From positions 21,722,513-21,786,512 of the forward strand of contig NC_064758.1 in the NCBI RefSeq assembly GCF_011397635.1: 64,000 nucleotides of DNA, written 5' to 3'. Made by a program: the position numbers and the translations under genes. Positions within the stretch are counted from its first letter, which is position 1. Each line of letters begins with the position of its first letter. The notes under the pieces are model-generated. The model was given only the letters and a program-made list of their open reading frames with translations, had not been told where the DNA came from and did not search any database. Origin of the DNA: Epinephelus fuscoguttatus (Eukaryota; Chordata; Actinopteri; Perciformes; Serranidae). Positions 35,921-55,060 of this stretch are shown here, in pieces.

Positions 35921-38900
35921 GCCATCCATAATTCTACAGAGTTAATGATAGCCATATGATGGAGTTCTGGAAGAGGATTAATGGGGAGTATCACAACATT
36001 TTGCTACAGTAGGGCGTCACTAAGTTCACCCTCTGCGTCATCACAGGGAGTACACTTACTTATTTTGCAGACTTGTACAATGGCTTGGAGAGTAAAAGCA
36101 CATGAGCTCATCAGTGAGTGTGGACCGCCTGTAATGGAGCCTGCAGAGGATTTACAAAGTGGTATCACCACACGTCACACTCAGGAGAGTAAAGAGGATT
36201 CATCAAACACGAGTTACCCTTCTGTTAGTTTGACGCTGACAGGGGGATGATTGGATTTTACCAGAGTTTTGGGGGAGTATTGTTGATTTAGCAGAGACCC
36301 TTGATTATCTATCTGCATATTTATGTGCCTAATTGGTTCAGAGAGACTCTGCAGCATGACTGAAGACAATGAAGTTGCAAATTTAAGCAGGAGAATCAGC
36401 TCTTGTGTATTAATGGATGACAGAGGTGATTAATCAACCAGTAAAAGGCTCCTGAAAAAAGCAAGTGTTGGTGTTTTATTACTGCCTCATGCTTGACCTA
36501 CTTTGACAAACAAATGTGAGGAAAATCTGCATCCTAATTCATCCTCTCTGCACTGAGATGTTAAGTAGTACGTTGCTAAAAACGTAAAGTCTTACATGTT
36601 CATTTTCCCTGCACCCACCGCCCAAAAAGACGACGTGTTAAGCCCCTGCCTCTCGGGTTGATCTGAGGCTCTGCGGGTAATCTTGTCAACAGATCAGAGA
36701 CGCAGGGACTGAGCACAAAGCAGGGCTACGCCATCCACCTCCTAATGGGATTGGCCGCCATCACTAGATGTGCTGCTGCGATTAGCCTGCTTGGAAGCGT
36801 TTGGGGATTTAGACTTGAAGCACCCTGCCCTGGGCAATTAGCACTACATCCTTAGGAAGAGTGACGTGTGTGTAATGCTCCATATCTCAGCAGAGAACTG
36901 TACTCTGACATGGTGCGAGAGAGGCAGTATGAAAGGGAAAGTGCTGGTTTTTGATGCATTGATTGTGGACACAGTGTGTGCACCTGTTCAGCAAAATTTG
37001 TTGGGCTGTAAACTCTGGAGGTACACAAGAATTTTTTTTTCAACCAGATGGGATTTAATGCTTGTAAGACTGAAATTACTCTACAGTCAGATAACATTTT
37101 CACCTTTTAAAAGCAGGAAACAAAGACTTTATGGAGAACGATCTTTTGAGGCCACTGTTAAACTTTCTGAAATCATGGTTTCTGTTTTCACCTTCATTCA
37201 CATGTCACACTTTTTCTTCTTCAGAGATCCCAGTCTGTCAATCCTTTAGCTGCCTGCTGAGCCTATTTGACCCTGACGTCACTAAACTGGATCTCGCACT
37301 GTCTGACCCAAGTTCTGTTTAACCCGCTCCTCCTACAATACACTTAGAGAGGAATTTAGAAACATGTGGGAACAAAAAGCAGTTTAGGTTGAGCCATCAC
37401 AGCCTCTTATGCTACTTGATAAAACAGATCTATGAGGTGATGTAGACAACTGTGCAGTTAAACAACCACTGGGTGCATATCCAAAAAGTGAAATCTGATT
37501 AAAAGATGCTGTCCTGCTGCAGATGTACTGCTGAAGTTAAATACAACAAACAAAACACAGATGCCTAGGTTTTACATCAGTTGCATCAATTAAAGTAATG
37601 AATGATAAGCAGATGTTTCTGTATCAACACACATCACACAGGTAGAATTAATGAGGTATTTATGAGTTCCTGAATTCATGAGTAACCACATTTTATTCAC
37701 TGTTTGCTGCTGTGTACAGAGAATGGCAATAAACTGAAATCCAATATTATTCCTATATGTTGAAGCAATAAAGTTGCCGTAAATGCAAACATGAATCACA
37801 TTCCCGATTGATATGCCAGTTTATGCACCAACATGTCTAAGAGTTGTGACACACAATATAACCCTTGAACCAGAGTAAATGTTAGCATTGTGTTTCAGCA
37901 AACCACAGATATGTTAAATTTGTACATTTCATATGTAATAGATATGTTGAGACTTGACGTTTCTTTACCATTATGTTTTCAATGTTATGTTATGACAGCA
38001 CTGTGGTTAACGTGTGGTTAGGTTTAGGCACAAAACCAAATACACAGTTCTGCAGCCACAAACACGTCTGGAAATGTCCCAACATGAAGTTAAAAAATAC
38101 TCCATTTGTTGTCTGTTGGTCTCAAACAGTGGTCTGTTGCTGTCTGCTGCTTGGCAGCCGTCTCGCCCAGGTATCACACCAATCACAAACCCCTCCTCCT
38201 CCTCCTCCTCCTCCCCCTGATGAGAGACTCAGCTCATACACATGTACTCTGAACTACATCATATGTAAAGGAGAGGTACAAATATAACACATCTGTGGTT
38301 TGCAGAAACAAACAATACCAACATTTTATTGAAGCGACGGGGCTGCACAATCAGACACGCTGACAAAAATCCACTGCAGATGTCATCACAAAGAAAAATG
38401 ACCATCTATCAAGCTGGTAATACCGGCTGCGTTATAGGAGGTTTTAATGAGTATTCAGGACCAGGACCCTGGTTTAAAACACCCTTACTCCTTATGCTAC
38501 ATACATGTCATATAGGAATTTTGCTCATATATTAAAAATAAGTGAATAGTTCGCAAAATTTGAAGAAGAAACTTTCAGTCTTAATACAGCCTCAACTTCT
38601 GGGGGAGTTACGGAACTTTAGCTGAGCTCATAGAAATTATTTCTGAAGTTCAGCTGAAATTAATATTTATATTTATCTAATTCAGCAGTCTGAGCAAATC
38701 AAGCAGAGTAGGCATCAATCATTTTAGTCTGAAATTTCCTTTGCTTTCTGTTTTCCAGACTTCTTCGCTGAACTTTACAATACATTTTTACACCCAGTGG
38801 GCACTGTGGATTTTGAGATGAGATTACAACAACCAATAACCCTTTCAATGTACTGTACATATGGGCATATGAGTACTGTTTTAAGATAAACTTCAAACAT

Positions 38901-39012
38901 GTACACGTATCCTTTTACATACAACAAACGTTTCCATAGCAGTGTCAGTACATCAGTAATTGACATTCAGCTCTGCTGTGAATTGGAATGCTTCTGACTC
39001 AAATACAAATGC
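35921..39012. other. Intergenic, no gene seen
   Basis: Contains a (CTC)n run at 38188-38214 and, at 36741-36800, a cluster of homeobox-like cores (TAATGGGATTGG, GATTAG). No exon found. Confidence 0.5.
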
Positions 39013-39369
39013 TTAAAGGTACACCATGCAGGAAATGTCAGCTATTTGTGAACAGCATCACAAGCCAGAGTAAAAGTAAAAGCAAACCATAGATTAATTA
39101 AATTTGCTTTTTTTTCTCCTCTCTGGTATGCGGGCTGTTTATGGTGCGCCACCTGGTTGCTACCTTTTTAGAAAGTTCCAGCCTCACAAATGTGCTGTGC
39201 CCAGAAATGCCCAAAGACAGCAAAATAAGAAGAAAATAAACGCAGAGGGCAGCATCTCTGCAGATTAATACATCATTACACACACTTCTAGTGGGTCATA
39301 AGGGATGATTGAGAAGGGTTGCTTTATAAAACTATATTTTTAGGAAAACCCTGCAGAGTATACCTTTAA
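39013..39369. mobile_element. TTAA-flanked MITE family C
   Basis: 357 bp. Left TTAA-AGGTACACCATGCAGG and right CCCTGCAGAGTATACCT-TTAA form imperfect inverted repeats inside TTAA duplications. Different terminal text from families A and B. Non-coding. Confidence 0.8.
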
Positions 39370-39389
39370 AAATTCATGGAGACTTTGCC

Positions 39390-40580
39390 TTGGAATAAAT
39401 GGGTACTATCTGTGGAGTGCCACAAGGTTCATTACATGGACCACTACTATCTGATCTCTATATGCTCACACTTGACATGTTCTACACAAAATAAATTACC
39501 ATAATTATTCAGATGATTCTCAACTGTACATATTCCTATCTCTTGACAATCCTGTCTCTAAAATTACATTGTCTTGGCAACATAATCGCTGCCTGGATTA
39601 CATTCAGAAATGTTTCTTTCAGGTAACAAAACACTGAATTCATGTACCAAATAGGCTTGTCAAGGAGGATGGTGGGTGTACATAGTATAGGACCAAATTT
39701 ACTTTGGTTAAATTTAAGGTATGATGTTATTTAAAAAGGGAACAACAAGATAATGCTGAAGTTAGTTAGTTTACCAATTACCATTACGTTTCCCAATTGT
39801 ATATATAAACATAATAACTAGGGGACAGGGCTGCTCCTGATGACCTAGATCCCACACATTCCCTAACTCAGTGTAGTGATAATATCAATCTGTGGATGTC
39901 AGAGAGCTTTTTGCAGTTGAACAAATAGAAATACCCATCTTTGGCGAAAAGCAGAGAGACAGATAATTACAGGTCATCTTAAAGAGCAAAGGTGAAGCTA
40001 GCAATCTGTGTGTAATGATAGACATTAATCTAATTTTCAAGAGCCACATTAATCATCTCACAAGATCAGCCTTCTTCCATTTAAAAAAACATTTTAAATG
40101 AAGGCACTTTCTATCAAACTCAAAATGAGAAATTAATCCATTCATTTATAATGAGCAGACTACTGTAACTGTCCTGAGCTGTGCAGCGATTGCAGTTGAT
40201 TCAAAATGAAGGTTTGTCTGTTCTTACCAGAACTAAAAAGCATGTTCTTAGATCTCTGCATTGAAATTCTGCTACTCATATGCAAAGCTCTGAATGACCT
40301 TGCCAGCAGAAACCCTCGGGTCCACATGCAGGTCTTTTAACGAGGAGAGGCTGCCATCAGTAGTTGTGCCCTGAATAGATGGGACACCCTGCCTGAGGTC
40401 CTGAGATCTGTCTCATATATTTTGGCATGTGTATATTCTGCACTGATTTTTTCTGCACTTGCACACGTTTTTTTGTTTTTTTGTTTTTTTTGTTGTTGTT
40501 GTTTTTTTTAATTATATAATTTCGGTGTAAAGCACACTGTGTTGCATTTTATTATGTATAAAATATGCTTTGTAACTAAA
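39390..40580 (+). mobile_element. Decayed L2/CR1-clade LINE, 3' half
   Basis: Plus-strand fragments in order: CGVPQGSLHGPLLSDLYMLT (reverse transcriptase motif 4-5 region, 39413-39472), NLCVMIDINLIFKSHINHLT and SAFFHL (about 40005-40080), LLICKALNDL (about 40275), then a 3' end TAACTAAAGCTGACTTGA. The frame is broken many times, so it is an inactive remnant. Confidence 0.85.
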
Positions 40581-41640
40581 GCTGACTTGACATTTAGTCA
40601 CCAAGAATAACTAATGCTTTGATCACACTTTTAAAATGCAAAGTCAAAAGCATGTAAAGCAAAAGACAAATTAAAGAGCGTAACTTAAAAGTTTGGAAGG
40701 TTATTAAACTAAACCAAACAAACACTTTGTAAACACTCCTCTGGTTTCTGACGCACTTTGTTGAGTAAAAATACACATTATCAACCCGTCTTCCATCTGA
40801 TTTAGTAACTTCAGATATAGTATCTTGGTGTAAGTCCTGTAACACGCAGAGCAGTAACAGCCCTAAAGTCCAGGCCCACTGACCTCCACCTATCAGCCAT
40901 CACAGCGCTAACCTGCTCACAGATCAGCTGCTCCAATCCTGCAACAACACGCTTACTGCATGTAACATCTCACTTTCTGTCTTAAAAACTTCAGCTCCCA
41001 CTGAAAGAAAACATACATATTTTTTAGTTAAATTCTGTAGGATGCAACTTGGGAAACATATTTAGGTCATGTTATTAGTGAGACCCCACTGAACACCACA
41101 GTGCAGTGACAGTTGCTTTATTTAGCAGGCACCACACCACCTGGGATTTAAACGTCTTAACTATAAGTAGTTTATGAGAGGTTAATGCCTCCCTGCTTCA
41201 TCCATGTGACTGACACTGAAGTCAAGAGTCCAGCAGGCAGGAAAATACAGTATGGATCAAAAGTGCAACGTTTGCACGCTGATTGCAAACCACACGTTTA
41301 TTTAAATGGACACACTTCTTGATCCCAGTCAGACCTTTGTCAGGTGTCAGTGTTTAAAATGGATACTACAGCCCTAAACAGTATTTACTGTGTCTACCAG
41401 CCTGATGGTTGTATGATGACAGAAAATACAGTGTGCATTGTTTTCCTGATGTATATACCACAGATGGAGAGGCATTCATAGTGTTCTTCCTCAGTATACA
41501 TGCACACACATCATAAATGATACTGTTTATAGTATATGGACAGATGAAATCAATGACTGACGAGATCAATGACTCTCATTGAACCCAATTATGTGAGTGA
41601 GTTTATTTTCTCCTTTTCTTTACATCAGTCACTATTGCCC
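40581..41640. other. Intergenic, upstream of gnat2
   Basis: No exon or named repeat seen in this stretch. Confidence 0.5.
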
Positions 41641-41650
41641 TTATTACCCT

Positions 41651-41959
41651 AATTGGATTGACTGGCCAATCAGGAAGAGGCACCTCCTAAGTCAGAGGTT
41701 TAAGCAGAGGGAATTAAAGGGTGGACCTCTGCTGGACAGAGCTGCTGAATTGATTTGATCCTTGAGAGGGTCCCATCTGATCATCTAATCGAAAGAGGCC
41801 AGAAGCCAGGTTGGCTCAAGCACCTCCCTCCAATCCCTTCCGCTCGGAAATCGCCTTTCAGCACGATTAGTGTTGCAACCAGATTCTCTGCTGTGCTGCT
41901 CACAGAGAACCGTCAAAATTTCCATCCTTGAGGATCTTGAGTTTGCGGAGGAAGAAAGC
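41651..41959 (+). promoter_or_regulatory. Putative gnat2 promoter and 5' UTR
   Basis: CCAAT box at 41666-41670, a weak TATA-like ATTAAA at 41713-41718, and two CRX/OTX-type cores, TAATC at 41786-41790 and GATTA at 41865-41869. This is the architecture expected for a photoreceptor gene, but short motifs arise by chance and the transcription start is unknown. Confidence 0.4.
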
Positions 41960-48622
<6,663 letters not shown>

Positions 48623-50335
48623 GCAGCTCCAGAGTGAAAAGAGGTGCGCGGTGACCACATCACATCACTCCCGGGGACTTTGTTGATACAGAGTAATAGG
48701 GTCCAGATGAGGCAGACCCCTGACAATTCAATTTAGCCCTCGTACAGCGAATCATATTTGGCAATCTTGTGTTGCCAGGCAACATCTTCTGACCATAACA
48801 TGAGCCAACACTCAAACTCAAACCACACAGACAACTCAGGCCCTTGGAGACTGCTGAGGATGAGGAAGATAATGAGAAGCGCAAAGCAATCCCCGTAGTC
48901 ATTTGTTTTTAAAACCAGTTCCTCCCAAAGCTGCAGAGGAAGTTAACTTTTCATTTTAGTAAACATATTGAACCTTGTAGAGTACTTAGTCCTGAGGCTA
49001 TGAATGTGGCAAAATGTTTCCCTTTAAAGGGAAATTTCACTGGAATAATTATTTAAGACACTTGTTAGCAATTATGGCCTTATTTTTCACACTGATACTC
49101 TTTGGTTGAGCTGTAACGTTAGCTAGCTCAGAGGTGCTAGGTGAGCTAGCAGGAGATGCACACTTCTACCTGTGCAGTTAGCGGGTGTCGTTCAGTAGAA
49201 AGAAAATAGTTCTTGCATGAAACTGCTCACAACAAGGTCTGTGGATTATCTTGAGTAACCAGGTCATGATTTCTGAAGAGACATTGCTGTTGAGCTGTTC
49301 AAATATTTTTTGGCACTTTGAAAACCAGAAGCTGAGTGACATCTATTTCCATTATATTCAAGAGAAGGCAGACATCTCTACAGCTGATATCTCCAACACT
49401 CAACAACTCACATCAAAACTAAGGAAATTTTTTGAAAAGACAGTAGCAAAATATTTCATACATGAATTAAGGTGATTTCAACATGTCTGATTTTTTTCCT
49501 CTTCTTTGCAGAACTTCCTTTCCTACCTTAACCCCTCACACATTGGCATTAACTGAGAAGTGTACTGTTGGAGCGCAGAGGATCCTCAGTTTGTTGTGTT
49601 CACGCCATCGCTTCCATGCCAAGTCCCGGTCCTTGACTGCTCCTAGCACATCACCGCCTCCAACAGTACATCCCTGCAACACAATGCACGCCCAGCTGGG
49701 TTGAAACAACTATCGAGTCACCATATTGTTGTTGTGGACATACAGCTTTCGACAAGGTTTTCTAAAGTACAGTATTTGTCTCACGCCAGAAGCTGCTGGT
49801 TTGAAGGTATGAAGATGAAATAGTTGCTCATTTGATCCTTGTTGCTCCCTTTTGACCACTGTGTTGTGAGTTATATAACTATTAAAACCAAGCTCGGTAA
49901 AAAATAAATAAGACAAATAAAATCGGGGGAAAATATTAATATTTTGAATAGCAACATTGCAACCTTGTTTTTGTTTTTGAGTACAGTAGTCTCTGTGGTC
50001 TTGATATTTAAACTGTAAAAACTTGCTGAGCAAATATTTCAGATATTACCAGTGCTTGCAGTGTATCCAGATTACAACCCAAATTGTACATGTATCTAAT
50101 CTAAATAGTGTTATGTATTCAATTCACTTAACATTTTAATGTGATGTGAGAGAAACTTTGTACATAAGAGTAGGTAATTCAATATATTTTGAAAGATAAA
50201 TCTATTTGAGAGAGAGTGAAACACTAGAGGGATGATGCTTTATTATGAAAAGGGAATGAAAACCTACTGAGTTTGTCCTTTCTTATGAAATGTAGAGGCA
50301 TGAAATAAAGATGCATTAACTTCATCCGTGTCTCT
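48623..50335 (+). other. gnat2 3' UTR (probable)
   Basis: From the stop to a canonical AATAAA at 50304-50309 followed by a T/G-rich stretch. Earlier AATAAA motifs near 49907-49920 could also serve. A family B MITE copy lies inside this UTR. Confidence 0.5.
49024..49470. mobile_element. MITE family B, copy 3, right end decayed
   Basis: Left end TTAA-AGGGAAATTTCACTGG. The body shares GGCACTTTGAAAACCAGAAG, GCAGACATCTCTACAGCTGA and ACTCAACAACTCACATCAAA with 11908 and 57383. No matching right inverted end was found; its boundary is approximate. Confidence 0.7.
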
Positions 50336-51492
50336 GTTTCTTTGCTGCTGAATCATGCTGTCAATCACCGAAGAAAGTATATCAAATCAGAGAAACCAGG
50401 CTGTCGACACTGAAGGAAAGCTTCAGGCCGTTACTTGTTGAAGACAATGCTGCTGTTACATAAGTTCCCCATTCTCGTCAGAGGGGAAATGGAAGCGTAT
50501 GGAAGTTCGTTAACAATAAACCTATTGAGAGAGCAAAACAAATTAAAGCAATAATTAATCTGCACGTAGAGATTTACTGTAAGATTGTGAAGGGACAGAT
50601 TTGTGAGATTTGAGAGCAAGCAAGGACAAAGCTGAGTTTAATCAGTGTTGGTAGCTGACAAGAGGAACTACATCGCAGGATTTGAGCGAGCAGTGGAGTC
50701 TCTTTTGCTCCCATATTTATGTTGCATGCTCTCAGTTTTCGTACTTTGTATCTCACTCAAACTCCAGGGCAAAGTAGTGCAAAATTCATTAGATCTGTTG
50801 GGCCTCTTCCCAGTGTGGGTCATTAGTGTTTCTGTCTGTCCATCAAGGTTTTAACAGCGGGAAGATGCAGCACCACCCCAACAAGACGACATGGACGTGT
50901 ACTGTTGAGGCCAGAAATTACATTTTGAAATTGTCAAGCCATCTTCTAAAACAGATGGATAAAAGCAGATCGTAAAGGATGAGTCTGATGATATTCTATA
51001 TTTCTTACCCCTGCAAGGGGGTTACATTTTAGTCAAGTCTGTCTGTTTGTCAGCAGGATTACATAAAAGCTACTATCCTAGTTTTCATATAATTTGGTGG
51101 AAGGGTGCAGCATGGGCCAAGGAAGAATCCATTACATTTTGGAACAGATCCAAACCACAGGGCACACACACAAATTATTTTTCCCTTATGGACAGACCAA
51201 AATCAACAATCAATTTATCCAACAATTATTCCTGAGCCATAAACCTCCATTATTGTCCAAAAACTATTAAAGGAACATCAACTGAATGGCCACTGTAGTT
51301 TATTTTTGATTCACCCCACATAAACCATCCTGCAGCTATGAATACTCACTGGAATTCCAAACATTTATCCGCAGCAGAAAACAGTCACTACTTTTTTCTC
51401 CTTTTTAGGAACCTTTGCTTTACAGTACCCAGCTGTTTTAGGATTTTTTTTGCCTTTTCTTAAAAATTGAACTGTGCATTTTTGACTTGTTA
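50336..51492. other. Intergenic, no gene seen
   Basis: Between the two convergent G-alpha genes; no exon, RNA gene or firm repeat. Confidence 0.55.
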
Positions 51493-52217
51493 TTAAAGAG
51501 GACCTTTTATTCTTTCCTTATTTTCTGTCATAAATCTATAATGTTAAAATTTTGGATTCATTCATTCGTTTTCCGTAACCACTTATCCTGTTGGGAGTCG
51601 CTGAGGGGCCTAGAGTCTATCCCAGCTGACATTGGGGAGAGGTGGGGTACACCCTGGACAGGTCGCCAGACTATTGCAGGGCTGACACATAGAGACAGAC
51701 AACCATTCACACTCATACCTACGGGCAATTTAGAGTCACCAGTTAACCTAACCCTACATGTCTTTGGACTGTGGGAGGAAGCTGGAGTACCCAGAGAAAA
51801 CCCACACTGACATGAGGAGAACCATTCCTACCATTCTGAATACTGTTTCCAGTGGTTTTCTTTTCTACTTTAGAGACAAGGTGACATGACATGTGACATG
51901 TGACTGATTTAAAATCTGCTCTAGGCACTGCTACATGTAGCTACATGCTAACATTCCTGCTGGAACATGTCAGATTGTGAAGATTTTGGTTTAGAAGCTT
52001 TTGTTGGTGATTTTTTACGATACAGTGTGCCACTATTCTCTGTTAGGGCTGCAATGACAGTGCAGAGATGCCTAGAGCACACACATGGAAAACCAGAAAT
52101 GATGACCAATTAGAGCAGACTGGGCTTTTTCAGGAGAAGGGAAAAATAAAGTTTTTTTTTTAAATGATGGTAGATATCTTCATGAACCTGAAAATGAGCA
52201 TAATAAGTCCCCTTTAA
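51493..52217. mobile_element. TTAA-flanked MITE family A, copy 3 (with nested repeat)
   Basis: Left TTAA-AGAGGACCTTTTATTC, right GAGCATAATAAGTCCCCT-TTAA. The right half keeps family text (AACATGTCAGATTGTGAAGA, GCTTTTGTTGGTGATTTTTT). The left half is replaced by a different repeat at 51553-51835. Confidence 0.82.
51553..51835 (+). repeat. Abundant fish repeat nested in MITE A3
   Basis: Ordered landmarks: CATTCATTCGTTTTCCGTAA, CTATCCCAGCTGACATTGGG, GGTACACCCTGGACAGGTCG, ACCATTCACACTCATACCTA, TTTGGACTGTGGGAGGAAGC, CCCAGAGAAAACCCACACTG. I recognise it as a highly repeated teleost sequence; its class is not certain. Confidence 0.8.
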
Positions 52218-53150
52218 ATATTTACATCTTCAGTAGAAACTAATGGCCTTGGGGCTCAGTGCTACAGGCAGAAAACGGAAGCCAGAAAGTTTTGAGAGAA
52301 GGAATAACACATCAGTTTTAGTCTTTTCATGGGATTTGTTGAGAAAAATAAAAATACAGAATACCTCAAGCCTCATCTTTTAAACTGAACATGCAACAAC
52401 GTAGGATTAAATTCTCTGCCATGTTGACTTGATTAATTACAGTTTGAATTTATGTTGTGATGATATGAATAGAATTCCACGGAGAGTTATATACCAGAGA
52501 GACAACACACAAGGTAGGACAATGAGAACATACTGTTGTGCTGTGGTGTGTGTGCAGCAGCTGGAACAAACTGAGCCCTCAGCTCGAGCATACAGATGTG
52601 TCTAAAGTCTAAAAATAGTGTTTCCAATTTGCATGACCTCCTTCCCAGCTTGGTTTAGGTGAGACTAGGCCTCTACAAATCTTCATAGGGGATAATATCT
52701 GATTGTTGTTGCCTGTGGTGAGATGTTGGTTTCAGCTTTAAAAATAGAAGGAAAGGAAGACAATGTTGTGCCATCATTTAATGATGTTGAAATGAAACAA
52801 TACAACTGCAGCAATGTACAGAAAGCTAGATTTGAAACTCAGGAATGTTTTCTAGCAGGATTTCTCTGTGCAGGAAGTGACTGACCCAAACTGTGCTCCA
52901 CTACAGTATTTTGTATATAAGCAAATGACTTTCTCAGTATTATGCGATGGCTGTGGCCAAGGAAAACAAATACAGCCTCTGGCTACACCAAACTACCCCA
53001 CTTTTTATGTTTGATGAGTTTATATATATCATTGATATCTACATGATTTAAAAAAATACCTTATTAGTCATATTCAAACTCCTATGAAAAAAAAACACAG
53101 GAAGTCAAGATCTCCCTTCACAAACTGATTTGCAGTGATGTGTCTCATGT
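52218..53150. other. Intergenic, no gene seen
   Basis: AT-rich; contains no exon or named repeat. Confidence 0.5.
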
Positions 53151-53159
53151 ATAAAAATA

Positions 53160-53859
53160 TTGTTCAATACAATGTTGTCTAGTTAATAATTAACTACACA
53201 GACAGCCGCATCGCTACTGAGTTCGTTACACCCTTGCTAACTATTCCCAGACCCAAAATGTTATGTTTTATATATATGTACAAAAACTGCTCACACAAAA
53301 TGCTTCTCCATACATAAGTTATTGCATTCACACATCCAAAAGTGGAAATACTAAATAATAGCAACTCCAAAATCAAAATAAAACGTAACAAATATTCAAT
53401 AAAAGCAATGTGGTACAGACTCAAGCTAAGAGAAGATGCAACAGAAAAAAAGTGAACAAAATTTACATTATCAGCTGTGAAACAGTGAAATTCAGTGATG
53501 GATTTTATCAACAGGCTGTTTTGGTCCTTGTACATATGACAGACAAACTACAAACGTGTCAGAGAGGTCAGCAGGGCTTTACCTGACAGCCCCCGACTGA
53601 TGCAAAGGTCTTAAATATGACAGGACAGATCTCACAGTGATCATTTCACAAGCCTCTCCCACATTTCACTTCCTCCCAGTATGCTCAGCATTGTAACATC
53701 TATTAAGACAAACGTAATCATAGTATCAAGTCCCCAAATTGTGGACTTTAAGTCCTAAATGCAGCGTGGCCACCAGCTCAGTCCATAACACCTACTTTCC
53801 AAATCGCCCTCTGCAGATAAGACATACCAGCCCAGAAGTCCTGATTCTGCTCCTGACAC
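53160..53859 (-). other. gnai3: Probable non-coding exon 9 (3' UTR) of gnai3
   Basis: On the minus strand a good acceptor (CCTTTCCTTGCAG) precedes GTGTCAGGAGCAG at 53859. It pairs with the donor at 55691, 17 nt after the stop codon in exon 8. As I recall, mammalian GNAI3 and GNAI2 also have a ninth, untranslated exon. The 3' end of this exon is not fixed: no clear AATAAA was found near 53150. Confidence 0.55.
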
Positions 53860-54221
53860 CTGCAAGGAAAGGAAAAATAATCATTCATATCTATGACTAC
53901 AGGAAATAATGAATATGAATACAATACCCCTAAACAATTTCCATTCATCAGCTGCCTGGTAATAATGAGACACATTTTATAGACATGCTTTTTTGGGCTC
54001 TTTTTCTTTGAAAAACATCCATGTATACATGGCTATATGTTAATCTATATATCAGACTGGGCACAGCTTTCATCAGTCATAGCTGTACTTTTCAGCCTCT
54101 CTACTATAGCTGCTAATGTTAATATGCTAAAATACACACAGGTGGCGACAGATAAAAGACGTGAAACATGCTGATGTTTGGGCTTAACATTTAGCTTTAG
54201 TATTTTAAAGATTAGCATGTT

Positions 54222-54405
54222 AGGGACACCAGTGGCTTAGTGGTAGAGCAGGCGCCCCATGTACAAGGCTGTTGCCGCAGCGGCCTGGTTTCGACTCCGC
54301 CCTGTGGCCCTTTGCTGCATGTCACTCCCTCTCTCTCTCTCTCCCCCCTTCATGCTTGAAAAGCTAAAAAGCCCCCCAAAAAATCTAAAAAAAAAAAAAA
54401 AAAAG
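54222..54405 (+). mobile_element. tRNA-derived SINE, nearly full length
   Basis: A box AGTGGCTTAGTGGTAGAGC, B box GGTTTCGACTCCG, then CTGTGGCCCTTTGCTGCATG, a CT-rich stretch and an A-rich tail ending in a run of A at 54388-54404. The internal pol III promoter is recognisable. Lies in the gnai3 3' UTR intron. Confidence 0.9.
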
Positions 54406-54457
54406 ATTCCCCCTTTAGCTTGTTAGCATAATGTTAAGCATGTTAGCATTTTGACAG

Positions 54458-54499
<42 letters not shown>

Positions 54500-55060
54500 A
54501 TATATCTTTCCCTTATGTATCTATGTTAGCTCCGTTAGCATAACATTACGCATGTTAGCATTTTTTACATCAGCCTTATTTATCTATGTTAGGTTTGTGA
54601 GCTCTGTTAGCATAATGTTAAGAAGCATGTTAGCATTTTGACATCCACATACATAAACATATCTTTCCCCTTATTTATCTATGTTAGCTCTGTTAGCTAG
54701 CTAGCATAACATTTAACATGTTAGCATTTTTACATCAGCCTTATTTGTTAGCTCCGTTAGCATAATGTTAAGAAGCATGTTAGCATTTTTTACATCTACA
54801 GTCTGCCTTATGTATTTCTGTTAGCCCTGTTGTTTGTTAACATAATGTTAAGAAGCATGTTAGCATTTTGACATCCACATACATAAACATATCATTCCCT
54901 TATTTAACTATGTTAGCTGTGTTAGCTAGCTAGCATAACATTTAACATGTTAGCATTTTTACCTCAACACACAAATGCATATCTGCCTTATTTATCTATG
55001 TTAGCTTTGTCAGCTCTGTTAGCATAATGTTAAGCAGCATGTTAGCATTATTACATACTT
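54406..55060. repeat. TTAGCAT minisatellite with 230-bp higher-order unit
   Basis: About eight degenerate units built from TTAGCATAATGTTAAG, CATGTTAGCATTTT and ATTTATCTATGTTAGCT. A long stretch beginning CATAATGTTAAGAAGCATG recurs at 54611 and 54841, exactly 230 bp apart, and stays nearly identical for over 100 bp including GTTAGCTAGCTAGCATAACA. Probably expanded from the GTTAGCATG segment of the dispersed repeat also seen at 28840. Confidence 0.85.
54459..54497. repeat. (CA)n microsatellite
   Basis: About 19 CA units inside the minisatellite. Confidence 0.95.

Noticed and set aside
36866-37249. 127-codon plus-strand ORF
   Set aside because: No recognisable motif; overlaps unrelated ORFs on both strands.
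54222-54300. Possible tRNA gene (A and B boxes present)
   Set aside because: The body does not fold as a tRNA and continues into the SINE-specific CT-rich and A-rich tail; same family as 9880 and 63545.
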